A stretch of DNA of 64,000 nt from an uncultured Pygmaiobacter sp. GTDB taxonomy: Bacteria > Bacillota > Clostridia > Oscillospirales > Ruminococcaceae. The position numbers and the translations under genes were made by a program. Of this stretch, positions 35,377 to 43,216 are shown piece after piece. Numbering within the stretch: position 1 is the stretch's first letter; every line of letters begins with the position of its first letter. Under the pieces are notes generated by a model, which worked only from the letters and a program-made list of their open reading frames with translations, ran no database searches and was not told the origin of the DNA. The stretch is from NCBI GenBank assembly GCA_944386485.1, contig CALXBG010000046.1, positions 1 to 64,000 of the forward strand, read 5' to 3'.

Positions 35377-36378
35377 ATGAAGATGCAGGAAAATCTGACC
35401 GCACCCGATCAGGTCGCGGCGATCGCGGGCCGGCTGCTGGACAAGGCGAAGGCGGGCGGCGGGCTCCGGCGGGTCTACTGTGTGGCCTGCGGCGGTTCGC
35501 TGGGCGGGCTCTATCCGCTGGACTATCTGATCCGCACCGAGACCAAATCGCTGTTTGTGACCAGCGTCACCGCGAATGAGTTTGTCCACGCCACCCCCGC
35601 CGGGGTTGACGCCAACGCGCTGGTGGTGGTCATGTCGATGGCCGGCACCACCCCCGAGACCGTCCGCGCGGCCCACCGCGCCAAGGAGCTGGGCGCCGCC
35701 GTGCTCGCCCTCTCCTCCAAAAAGGAGGTCCCGCTCACCGAGGGCGCCGACGAGATCATAGTCTACGGCGCGGAGAACTGCTCCTGGCAGCAGACCAATC
35801 AGGCGCTGCTGCTGAAGCTGGGCGGCGAGCTGTTGCACCGCTGCGAGGGCTGGGCCGGCCACGAGCAGCTGCAGCAGGCGCTCGGGCAGCTGGACGACGT
35901 CTGCGGCGCCGCGATCCAGAAGGCCGCCGCGCCGGCGCTGCAGTTCGCGCAGCTGCACCGGGACGACGAGGTGATCTACACCGTCGGCAGCGGCCCGATG
36001 AGCCGGCTGGCCTACACCACCTGCATCTGCCATCTGATGGAGATGGAGTGGATCAACTCCTCGAGCTTCCACTCGGGCGAGTTCTTCCACGGTCCCTTCG
36101 AGATCACCGACAAGGGCGTGCCCTTCCTGCTCTTCCTCTCGGGCGGCCGCACCCGGTTCCTCGACGAGCGCGCGGGCAACTTCCTGGCGCGGTACACCGA
36201 TCAGCTCGAGCGCATCGACGCGCGGGACTATGGGATGGACCGGCTGCCCGCCGGGGTCGCGGAGTTCTTCGAGCCGGTGGTGCTGGGCGCCGTGGCCCGG
36301 GTCTACACCACGACGCTGGCCAGGGAGAAGAAGCATCCGTTCCTGTACCGCAAATACATGTTCAAGGTGGAATACTGA
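35377..36378 (+). CDS. FrlB-like SIS-domain deglycase/isomerase 1
   Basis: A 333-aa protein with two SIS domains, similar in layout to fructoselysine-6-phosphate deglycase (FrlB): CVACGGSLGGLYPLDY, SMAGTTPETV, VIYTVGSGPMS, the loop SGEFFHGPFEI with the likely catalytic Glu, and the end KYMFKVEY. FrlB splits fructosamine-6-phosphates to glucose-6-phosphate and amine. The next gene is a close paralog, and identical nucleotide stretches point to tandem duplication. The substrate is not known. Confidence 0.8.
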   Translation: MKMQENLTAPDQVAAIAGRLLDKAKAGGGLRRVYCVACGGSLGGLYPLDYLIRTETKSLFVTSVTANEFVHATPAGVDANALVVVMSMAGTTPETVRAAHRAKELGAAVLALSSKKEVPLTEGADEIIVYGAENCSWQQTNQALLLKLGGELLHRCEGWAGHEQLQQALGQLDDVCGAAIQKAAAPALQFAQLHRDDEVIYTVGSGPMSRLAYTTCICHLMEMEWINSSSFHSGEFFHGPFEITDKGVPFLLFLSGGRTRFLDERAGNFLARYTDQLERIDARDYGMDRLPAGVAEFFEPVVLGAVARVYTTTLAREKKHPFLYRKYMFKVEY

Positions 36379-36402
36379 GCCGAGGGCCGGGAGGAAAGAA
36401 AA

Positions 36403-37407
36403 ATGAAACAGAATTATACGACTGGGGAAGAGATCCGCGCTGTCGCGGAACAGATCAAGGCGCGCGCCGACAGCGCCGGCGGGCTCAAGCGGATTTTCTG
36501 CGTGGCCTGCGGCGGTTCGCTGGGCGGGCTTTACCCGCTGGAGTACCTGCTCCGCTGTGAGTCCAAGGAACTGAACGTCTACTCGATCAGCTCCAACGAG
36601 TTCGTCTACGCCACCCCCGCCGGGGTCGACGAGAACGCGCTGGTGGTGACCTGCTCGATGACCGGCACCACCCCCGAGACGGTCGAGGCCGCCCTGCGCG
36701 CGCGGGAGCGCGGCGCGATTGTGGTCACGATGAGCGCCTCGGCCGACACCCCGCTGGCCGAACAGGGACAGTTCCATCTGGTCTACGCCAACTCCCACGA
36801 GCTGCACGGCGGTTACGACGCCACCAACATGGCCCTCGCGCTGCGGCTGGGCTTCGAGCTGCTGCGGGTCTGCGACGGCTATGCCCACTACGAGGAGGCG
36901 ATGGCCGGCTTCGAGGTGCTCGACGCGTCGATCGGCAAGGCGCTGGCCCGCTGCAAGCGCCGGGCGGATCAGTTCGGCCGGGAGCACAAGGACGACAAGG
37001 TGATCTACACCGTCGGCAGCGGCCCGAGCGCCAGCGTGGCCTATATGGAATCCATCTGCATGCTGATCGAGATGGAGTGGATCAACTCCAGCTCGATCCA
37101 CGCCGGAGAGCTGTTCCACGGCCCGTTTGAGATCGCCGACTTCGACACCCCGTTCCTGATCTTCATGAGCGAGGGCAAGGCCCGGGCGCTGGACGAGCGC
37201 GCGCTGCGGTTCCTGCAGAAGTACGCCGGCCGGGTCACCGTCATCGACGCCAAGGAGATGGGGGTCAGCATCATTGCCCCCGCCGTGGAGGAGTATTTCA
37301 GCCCGCTGTACAACTGGGAGGCCGCTTTCGTCTTCTCGCAGAGCCTGGCCGAGAGCAAGAACCATCCGCTCTTCCAGCGCCGGTACATGTTCAAGGTACC
37401 CTATTGA
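36403..37407 (+). CDS. FrlB-like SIS-domain deglycase/isomerase 2
   Basis: A 334-aa paralog of the preceding gene (CVACGGSLGGLYPLEY, SMTGTTPETV, YTVGSGPSAS, AGELFHGPFEI, RRYMFKVPY). The catalytic loop is retained. Two adjacent paralogs could form a heteromer or act on different glycated amines. It lies 24 bp after copy 1 and 15 bp before the PfkB kinase. Confidence 0.8.
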   Translation: MKQNYTTGEEIRAVAEQIKARADSAGGLKRIFCVACGGSLGGLYPLEYLLRCESKELNVYSISSNEFVYATPAGVDENALVVTCSMTGTTPETVEAALRARERGAIVVTMSASADTPLAEQGQFHLVYANSHELHGGYDATNMALALRLGFELLRVCDGYAHYEEAMAGFEVLDASIGKALARCKRRADQFGREHKDDKVIYTVGSGPSASVAYMESICMLIEMEWINSSSIHAGELFHGPFEIADFDTPFLIFMSEGKARALDERALRFLQKYAGRVTVIDAKEMGVSIIAPAVEEYFSPLYNWEAAFVFSQSLAESKNHPLFQRRYMFKVPY

Positions 37408-37422
37408 GAGGAGAGGAAATCA

Positions 37423-38349
37423 ATGGTCAGGGTCTACTGTGTCGGGGACAACAACGTGGACATCTACCTGCACACCGGCACCGTGTATCCCGGCGGGAGC
37501 TGTGTCAATGTGGCCGCGGCGGTCAGCCAATGCGGGCACAAGGCCGCCTTTGTGAGCACGGTGGGCAATGACCGGCTGGGCGACCTGCAGGCCGACTCGC
37601 TGCGGGCGGTCGGGGTGGACGTCTCCCACCTGCACCGGATCGACGCGCAGACCCCCTGGTGTTTCATCACGGTGAAGGACGGCGAGCGGATCTTCGGGCG
37701 CAACTGCGTGCAGGCCCGCCGGGAACTGCCCATCAGCGTCGAGGATGTCCGGCGCGGCCAGAACGGCGAGTGGGATCTGCTCTACACCTGCTCGGACGCC
37801 TTCTACGCGCCCGGCGCGATCGAGCAGTTCGGCCGCTCGGACTACCCCGCGGTCTGCGATTTCACCACCCGCTGGACCGAGGAGTCGCTGCGGGAGGGCT
37901 GCCGGCATTTCAGCCATCCCTATCTGTCCTGTGAACAGCTCACCGAGGCGCAGGTTCAGCAGCTGCTGGGGCGCTGCGTCGACGAGTGGGGCGCGAAGCT
38001 CGCCGTCGGCACGATGGGCATGCGCGGTTCGATGGTCTACAACGGCCGGAAATTCTACCGCCAGAAGGCCTATCCGGTCCAGACGGTGGACACGCTGGGC
38101 GCCGGGGACAGCTTTCTTGCGACCTTCACCGTCTGCTACTTCGACGGGCTCAAGCTGCTGCGCAGCTGGCAGACCGGCGAGCAGGGCATCCGCGCCGACA
38201 GCGAGGGCTTTCTCGCCTGCGAGGACCGGCTGATCGAGAAGAGCCTGGCCTTCGCGGCGCTGCGGGCGGCGCGCACCTGTCAGGACTACGGCGGGTTCGG
38301 CCATGGCATTCCGTTTGAAAAAGAGATGATCGACGAGACGGCAATCTGA
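37423..38349 (+). CDS. PfkB-family sugar kinase, FrlD-like
   Basis: A 308-aa PfkB kinase. The N-terminal GGSCVNVAAAVSQ and the catalytic DTLGAGDSFLATF are intact. It resembles fructoselysine 6-kinase (FrlD): short VGDNNVDIY start, RIFG.N..QA region and DTLGAGDSF. It is expected to phosphorylate the imported substrate at the sugar 6-position before the FrlB-like enzymes act. It ends 20 bp before the epimerase gene. Confidence 0.82.
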   Translation: MVRVYCVGDNNVDIYLHTGTVYPGGSCVNVAAAVSQCGHKAAFVSTVGNDRLGDLQADSLRAVGVDVSHLHRIDAQTPWCFITVKDGERIFGRNCVQARRELPISVEDVRRGQNGEWDLLYTCSDAFYAPGAIEQFGRSDYPAVCDFTTRWTEESLREGCRHFSHPYLSCEQLTEAQVQQLLGRCVDEWGAKLAVGTMGMRGSMVYNGRKFYRQKAYPVQTVDTLGAGDSFLATFTVCYFDGLKLLRSWQTGEQGIRADSEGFLACEDRLIEKSLAFAALRAARTCQDYGGFGHGIPFEKEMIDETAI

Positions 38350-38369
38350 CGGCAAAGCGAGGAGTGAAG

Positions 38370-39206
38370 ATGAAGAGAGAACAGATCTCGGTGGGCAGCT
38401 ACACCTACCCCTACCATTCGCTGGACTTCTTTTTGGACTCGATGCAGCGGCTGGGGGTGCAGAAGATCGAGCTGTGGGCGGCCGAGCCGCACCTGTATTT
38501 CGCGGACTGCAACTACTATGAGAGCGCGCAGATCGCGCAAAAGATCGCCGCGCGGGGGATCGAGGTCTGCTGCGTGACCCCCGAGCAATGCATGTACCCG
38601 ATCAACATCGGCGCCCGCAGCCGGGACACCCGCCGGCGCAGCGTGGACTTCTTCCGCCGCGCGGTGGACGTCGCCCAGCAGATGAGCGCGCCCAAGGTGC
38701 TGGTGACCTCGGGCCATCACAACTATGACGACAGCGCGCAGGACTGCTGGAACTGGTGTGTGGAATCGCTGGGCGAGCTGGCGGACTACGCCGCCCGGCG
38801 GGGGGTCTGCCTGGTCTTTGAGCCGCTGGTGCGGCCGGTCGACGTGGTCACCCGCGCCGAGCAGGCCCGGCGGATGCTGGACGAGGTGGATCGGTACGAC
38901 AGCCTCAAGGGGATGATCGACGTGGACGAATCCGCCCGCTTCGGCCAGAGCCCCGCGGACTTCCTGCGGGCCTTCGGGCTCGAGCGGTTCGGCCACGTCC
39001 ACTTCATCGACGGGATGCCCGGCGGGCATCTGGTGCCGGGCGAGGGCGCGCTGCCGATGACCCGGTACCTCGAGGAGCTGGACCAGGCGGGGTACACCGG
39101 CGACATCTCGCTGGAGATCATGAACGAGCGGTACTACGCGCAGCCCGAGCAGGCGATTCAAAAGGCGCTGGACTTCTTTGAGGAATACCTCAACACCCAT
39201 AACTGA
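38370..39206 (+). CDS. FrlC-like sugar phosphate isomerase/epimerase 1
   Basis: A 278-aa TIM barrel of the xylose-isomerase-like (AP endonuclease 2) family. Metal-ligand candidates are Glu in FEPLV, Asp in MIDVDES and the HVHFIDGMPGGHLVPGEG stretch. It resembles FrlC, which epimerises psicoselysine to fructoselysine, and D-tagatose/psicose 3-epimerases. The ATG at 38370 is chosen over an upstream GTG because GAGGAG is then 5-6 bp away. Confidence 0.8.
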   Translation: MKREQISVGSYTYPYHSLDFFLDSMQRLGVQKIELWAAEPHLYFADCNYYESAQIAQKIAARGIEVCCVTPEQCMYPINIGARSRDTRRRSVDFFRRAVDVAQQMSAPKVLVTSGHHNYDDSAQDCWNWCVESLGELADYAARRGVCLVFEPLVRPVDVVTRAEQARRMLDEVDRYDSLKGMIDVDESARFGQSPADFLRAFGLERFGHVHFIDGMPGGHLVPGEGALPMTRYLEELDQAGYTGDISLEIMNERYYAQPEQAIQKALDFFEEYLNTHN

Positions 39207-39223
39207 AACGAGGAGGAATTACA

Positions 39224-40225
39224 ATGGTCAACGAAAAACTCAAAAAGGTGCTCGAGGGGGTCGGTGAGAACATCCCCGCAATGGAGCGCGCCGCGCAGGA
39301 GGTCTTCGACAAGGGGGTCAAAAACCTGTTCCTGATCGGCTGCGGCGGGTCCTATTCCTACATGATGCCCTGGAAGTATTTCCTGGACGGCAAGAGCCGC
39401 ATCCCCGCCCATCTGGAGATCGCGGCCGAGCTGAAGGTCAAGCACCACCTCGCGCTGGGTGAGGGCTCGGTCTGCCTGTTCACCTCCAAGAGCGGCGACA
39501 CCAAGGAGATCGTCGAGATCATGGAGTTCTGCAAAAAGCAGGGCGCGACCACCGTCGCCTTCGTCGCGACCGAGGAGAACCCGATGCGGCAGTTCGCCGA
39601 CTACATGTTCTTCGCGGACTGCGGCGAGGAGTACTCCACCCACACCTTCTTCTGCGGCATCGCGACCTTCCTGCTGCGGCTGCTCTTCCTCAACGGGGAG
39701 TTCGACGGCTATGACCGGTTCCTCTCCCAGATGATGGCGATGGGCCCCGCCCTCGACGCGGCGCGCGCGTCGGTGGTCGAGCGGTGCGAGGCCTACGGCA
39801 AGAAGCACAAGGACACCCCCTGGCATCTGGTGCTGGGCAGCGGGGCGACCTGGGGCGAGGCCTACTGCTACGCGATGTGCATTCTGGAGGAGATGCAGTG
39901 GATCAAGACCAAGTCGATCCACGCGGCCGAGTTCTTCCACGGCACCATCGAGCTGGTCGAGCCGGGCACCAGCGTGATCATGATGTACGGCGAGGACGAG
40001 ACCCGTCCGCTGATGGACCGCGCCTACCGCTTCATCTCCTCGATCACCGACCAGATCCTGATCTTCGACACCAAGGATCTCGAGATGCCCTTTGATCCGG
40101 AGTTCCGCGGCATGGTCGCGCCGATCTTCCTGGGCCACATGACCGGGGTGCTGAGCAAGGTGCTCGAGCGGGAGCGCGGGCACGATCTGTCCATCCGCAG
40201 GTATTACCGCCAGATGGAGTATTAA
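39224..40225 (+). CDS. FrlB-like SIS-domain deglycase/isomerase 3
   Basis: A 333-aa third FrlB-like protein, more diverged: LIGCGGSYSYMMPWKYF, FTSKSGDTKEIVE, LVLGSGATWGEAY, HAAEFFHGTIELVEPG and a terminal RRYYRQMEY. The catalytic Glu loop and the FrlB-type C-terminus are kept. It is separated from the other two copies by the kinase and epimerase genes and precedes HPS by 14 bp. Confidence 0.8.
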   Translation: MVNEKLKKVLEGVGENIPAMERAAQEVFDKGVKNLFLIGCGGSYSYMMPWKYFLDGKSRIPAHLEIAAELKVKHHLALGEGSVCLFTSKSGDTKEIVEIMEFCKKQGATTVAFVATEENPMRQFADYMFFADCGEEYSTHTFFCGIATFLLRLLFLNGEFDGYDRFLSQMMAMGPALDAARASVVERCEAYGKKHKDTPWHLVLGSGATWGEAYCYAMCILEEMQWIKTKSIHAAEFFHGTIELVEPGTSVIMMYGEDETRPLMDRAYRFISSITDQILIFDTKDLEMPFDPEFRGMVAPIFLGHMTGVLSKVLERERGHDLSIRRYYRQMEY

Positions 40226-40239
40226 AAGGAGGGTCTTGC

Positions 40240-40872
40240 GTGAAATTACAGGTCGCTTTGGACTGCCCCACCCTCGGTGAGGCGGTGGACATCCTCAACG
40301 CGGTGTCCCCTTGGATCGACATCGCAGAGATCGGCTCGGTCGGCATGTACGAGGGCCTGCGGGCCAGCCGGGTAATCCGGGACCAATTTCCCCAGCTCGA
40401 GATCCTCAACGACCTGAAGATTCACGACGGCGGGTACAGCTGCACCCGCGCCGCCTACGAGAACGGTGCGGACTATGTCACCGTCCTCGCGGCGGCGGAG
40501 GACATCACCATCCTGCAGGCGGTGCGCGCGGGCCGGGACTTCGGCATCAAGGTGGTCGCGGACATGATCGGCTGTCAGAATCTGGTCGAGCGGATGCGCG
40601 CGGTGGACCAGATGGGGGTGGACTACATCGCGGTCCACCTCGCGGTGGACGCCCAGGACCCGCGGGTCTCGCCGCTGGAGGACCTGCAGATCGCCAGACT
40701 GGTGGTCAAGAACGCCGGCCTGTCGGTCGCGGGCGGGGTCGGCCCCGCGGGGATCGAAAAAATCGCCGCCTGCCAACCCGATATCGTGGTCAGCGGCGGC
40801 GCGATCTGTGGGGCCGAAAACCCGGCCGAGGCGGCGCGGGCGATCAAAGAGGTGATGGTGCGGTATGGATAA
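40240..40872 (+). CDS. hxlA: 3-hexulose-6-phosphate synthase-like aldolase (HPS), cluster 2
   Basis: A 210-aa OMPDC-suprafamily barrel beginning at GTG behind AAAGGAGG: LQVALDCPTL, DLKIHDGG, GVDYIAVHLAVDAQ and a terminal VSGGAICG phosphate loop. The usual EIGTPL is EIGSVGM, so the substrate end of the site differs from both canonical HPS and the cluster 1 copy. It overlaps the PHI gene by 8 bp. Alternative: a keto-sugar-6-phosphate decarboxylase or aldolase. Confidence 0.72.
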   Translation: MKLQVALDCPTLGEAVDILNAVSPWIDIAEIGSVGMYEGLRASRVIRDQFPQLEILNDLKIHDGGYSCTRAAYENGADYVTVLAAAEDITILQAVRAGRDFGIKVVADMIGCQNLVERMRAVDQMGVDYIAVHLAVDAQDPRVSPLEDLQIARLVVKNAGLSVAGGVGPAGIEKIAACQPDIVVSGGAICGAENPAEAARAIKEVMVRYG

Positions 40873-41407
40873 CTGCGCGCTGCGCCGCCGGATGCTCGGG
40901 CGGCTGGAACACGCGCTGCTGTCGGTCGACCGCGCCCAACTCGACCAGCTCACCGAGATGGTCGACCGCGCCGACCGGGTCTTCGTGGCCGGGGCGGGCA
41001 GGACGCAGCTGGGGCTGCGGGGGTTCGCGATGGCACTCATGCAGATCGGCCTGCAAAGCTATGTGGTGGGCGAGACGACGACCCCCGGCATCCGTGCCGG
41101 GGATCTGCTCGTCGCCGCCTCCAACACCGGGCGGACGATGACCACCCGCTGCTTCATCCAGCAGGCCCGCCTGCAGGGGGCAAAGGTCGCGCTGATCACC
41201 GCGTCGCCCCAGAGCGGGGCGGCCGCGAGCTCAGATTTCGTGCTGACCCTGCAGCCCGCGGGCGACCCGCTGCAGCAGGGCGATCTGACCGACTCCAGCT
41301 TCGAGTACGCGCTGCTGCCGCTGGGGGACTGCGTCGTCGAGGCGCTGGCCCGGCGGCGCCACCAGACGCTGCGCGATGTGATGCGCCGCCACGCGAACAT
41401 GGAGTGA
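40865..41407 (+). CDS. hxlB: 6-phospho-3-hexuloisomerase-like SIS protein (PHI), cluster 2
   Basis: A 180-aa SIS protein with GAGRTQLGLRGFAM, VGETTTPGI and the C-terminal RHANME typical of PHI. The canonical SGSGET segment is replaced by ASNTGRT. This changes the phosphosugar-binding loop and suggests a different substrate from the cluster 1 enzyme. Last gene of the operon; no terminator was seen before the convergent GntR gene. Confidence 0.78.
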   Translation: MDNCALRRRMLGRLEHALLSVDRAQLDQLTEMVDRADRVFVAGAGRTQLGLRGFAMALMQIGLQSYVVGETTTPGIRAGDLLVAASNTGRTMTTRCFIQQARLQGAKVALITASPQSGAAASSDFVLTLQPAGDPLQQGDLTDSSFEYALLPLGDCVVEALARRRHQTLRDVMRRHANME

Positions 41408-41411
41408 GCGG

Positions 41412-42143
41412 TCAGTAGTCGAAGGCCTCCGAGTTCTGCACCTCGTAGACATAGCGGTCCCCGCGGATCGCCTGTTCGGTGCGGTGGATCGGCACCCCGC
41501 CGGCGGAGTTGACCTCCGAGACCTCGAGGATCGGGTCATTGGCCCGCAGTCCCAGCAGCCGGGCGTCCTCCTCACTCGCGCGGGAGAGCTGTACCCAGGT
41601 GTGGGTCGCGATCCGCTCGATCTGGAAGTCGGCGCGCAGGATGCCGTACAGCGAGGCGTTCTCCAGGTCATAGGACATCAGCCGGCGGAAGGACTCGGTG
41701 AAGAAATTGCGCTCGACGATGACCGGCAGGTCGTCCGAGCAGAGCACCCGGTGGATGAACAGCACCTTGCTGTTGGGCGGGATCTGCAACAGCCGGATGT
41801 CCTTCTCGGTGGGCAGCTGGAGCGAGATCTGAAGGATGTGGGAGCTCGGGCGGGTGCCGTTCGCCTCGCAGGCGTTGGTGAAGCCGCCGCCGTTGCGGGA
41901 CAGCCGGTGGTTGACCGTCTTGTTGCAGACAAAGGTCCCCTTTCCCTGCCGGCTCTCCAGCAGTCCCTCCCGGATCAGCTCGGCCAGCGCCTTGCGCACC
42001 GTGATCCGGCTGACCGAGAACTGCTCGCAAAAGGCCGCCTCGGTCGGCAGCTGGTCGCCCTGGCGCAGGTCGCCCGCCGTGATCTGCTGACGGATGTGCT
42101 CTTTCAGCCGCTCGTACATGGGCTGGCCCTCCCGTCTTTGCAT
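41412..42143 (-). CDS. GntR-family regulator with UTRA domain
   Basis: A 243-aa regulator: GntR winged helix (about 1-75; FSVSRITVRKALAELIREGLL) and a UTRA effector domain (about 95-240) that binds small sugar phosphates or amines in this family. The start at 42143 follows GGAGGGG. It converges on the cluster 2 operon and is divergent from the second epimerase, so it likely controls both. Confidence 0.9.
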   Translation of the reverse strand: MQRREGQPMYERLKEHIRQQITAGDLRQGDQLPTEAAFCEQFSVSRITVRKALAELIREGLLESRQGKGTFVCNKTVNHRLSRNGGGFTNACEANGTRPSSHILQISLQLPTEKDIRLLQIPPNSKVLFIHRVLCSDDLPVIVERNFFTESFRRLMSYDLENASLYGILRADFQIERIATHTWVQLSRASEEDARLLGLRANDPILEVSEVNSAGGVPIHRTEQAIRGDRYVYEVQNSEAFDY

Positions 42144-42207
42144 CAGAACCCCTCCTTCTCCCCTGTGCCCCGGCGCGGGGCGAGCCCCGCGCACTTGTTA
42201 TATCAGT

Positions 42208-42225
42208 TATTATACTATCATAATA
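42208..42225. promoter_or_regulatory. Inverted repeat in the GntR/epimerase intergenic region
   Basis: TATTAT and ATAATA arms with a 6-bp spacer overlap a possible plus-strand promoter (TTGTTA at 42195; CATAAT at 42219). It is related to the palindrome at 31400 and is a candidate GntR operator. Confidence 0.35.
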
Positions 42226-42279
42226 TCGGTTTTGCGAAATTTGTCAAATCCCGGCAACGGGAAAGAAAGGAAACCGGAG

Positions 42280-43101
42280 ATGAGCCTGAAAAAAGAACAG
42301 ATCGCGGGTGGAAACTATCCCTATCTGCGCCACCCCTTCTCCTATTTTGTCGCGTCGATGCAGCGGCTGGGGATTCACTTCATCGAGTTTTACGCCGCCA
42401 GCCCGCACCTGTACGTCTGGGACTACACCCCCGCGCAGGTCTATGCCCACCGGCGGATGCTGGAACAGGCGCAGATCAAGGTGGTCTGCTTCACCGCCGA
42501 GCAATGCCTGTACCCGATCAGCGTCGCGACCGAGGACCCGCTCGTGCGGGAGCGCTCGCTGCGCTACTACGAGCGGGCGCTGGAGCAGGCCGCGGTGCTC
42601 GAATCCCCCAACATGCAGATGATCTCGGGCGGCGGCCTGATCGGCAGCGACCCCGCCGAGAACTGGAAGCGGTCGGCGGACGGGATCTACCGGCTGACCC
42701 GGCGGGCCGAGCAGCTCGGGGTGACCATCCTGCTCGAGGCCGACCGGACCTGCACCGTCACCAACACCCCCCAGCAGCTCCAGATGATCAGCGAGATCGG
42801 CAGTCCCCGGCTGAGCGGGATGATCGACACCAACGCGGTCTACCACGCGAAGGAGGACTTCGCCGAGTGTGTCCGGCTGCTGGGCGACAATCTGCGCCAT
42901 CTGCACTTCATCGACATCAACCAGCAGGCCGGCTGTCTGGTGCCCGGCACCGGCATCCTGCCGATGGCGGACTACCTGAAGATCCTCGGCCAGAGCGGGT
43001 ACCAGGGCTATCTGGTGCCCGAGCTGTGGGGCACCAGGTACCAGGACTGCGCCGAGGAGGCGATGGCCCAGGGCCTCGCCTTCTGCCAGAACGCGCTCTA
43101 G
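42280..43101 (+). CDS. FrlC-like sugar phosphate isomerase/epimerase 2
   Basis: A 273-aa paralog of the epimerase at 38370, with parallel segments (KKEQIAGGNYPY, SMQRLGIHFIEFYAA, CFTAEQCLYPI, MIDTNAVYH, HLHFIDINQQAGCLVPG). Glu in LLEADR and Asp in MIDTN are the probable metal ligands. It is transcribed separately from the main operon, divergent from the GntR gene. Confidence 0.8.
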   Translation: MSLKKEQIAGGNYPYLRHPFSYFVASMQRLGIHFIEFYAASPHLYVWDYTPAQVYAHRRMLEQAQIKVVCFTAEQCLYPISVATEDPLVRERSLRYYERALEQAAVLESPNMQMISGGGLIGSDPAENWKRSADGIYRLTRRAEQLGVTILLEADRTCTVTNTPQQLQMISEIGSPRLSGMIDTNAVYHAKEDFAECVRLLGDNLRHLHFIDINQQAGCLVPGTGILPMADYLKILGQSGYQGYLVPELWGTRYQDCAEEAMAQGLAFCQNAL

Positions 43102-43114
43102 TTTCTCCCCTTGG

Positions 43115-43144
43115 GCCGCGCCTTTCGGCGCGGCTCTTTTTTTG
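43115..43144 (+). terminator. Terminator of the second epimerase gene
   Basis: GCCGCGCC and GGCGCGGC around TTTC, followed by CTC-free T-rich tail (TCTTTTTTT). Confidence 0.9.
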
Positions 43145-43163
43145 CGTCCCGCGCGGCAAAAAC

Positions 43164-43198
43164 ACAGCGGGCCGCCCCGAAGGGGGGCAGCCCGCTGT
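43164..43198 (-). terminator. Terminator of the alpha/beta hydrolase gene
   Basis: ACAGCGGGC and GCCCGCTGT outer arms with an inner CGCCCC/GGGGCAG stem; on the minus strand it is followed by GTTTTTG. Confidence 0.75.
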
Positions 43199-43216
43199 TT
43201 CGCGCCAACGCGGCGC

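Noticed and set aside
31400..42225. Shared TTAT/ATAA palindromes as a proven GntR regulon
   Set aside because: The two sites have different spacers (2 and 6 bp) and lie in AT-rich DNA, so I keep them only as low-confidence candidates.
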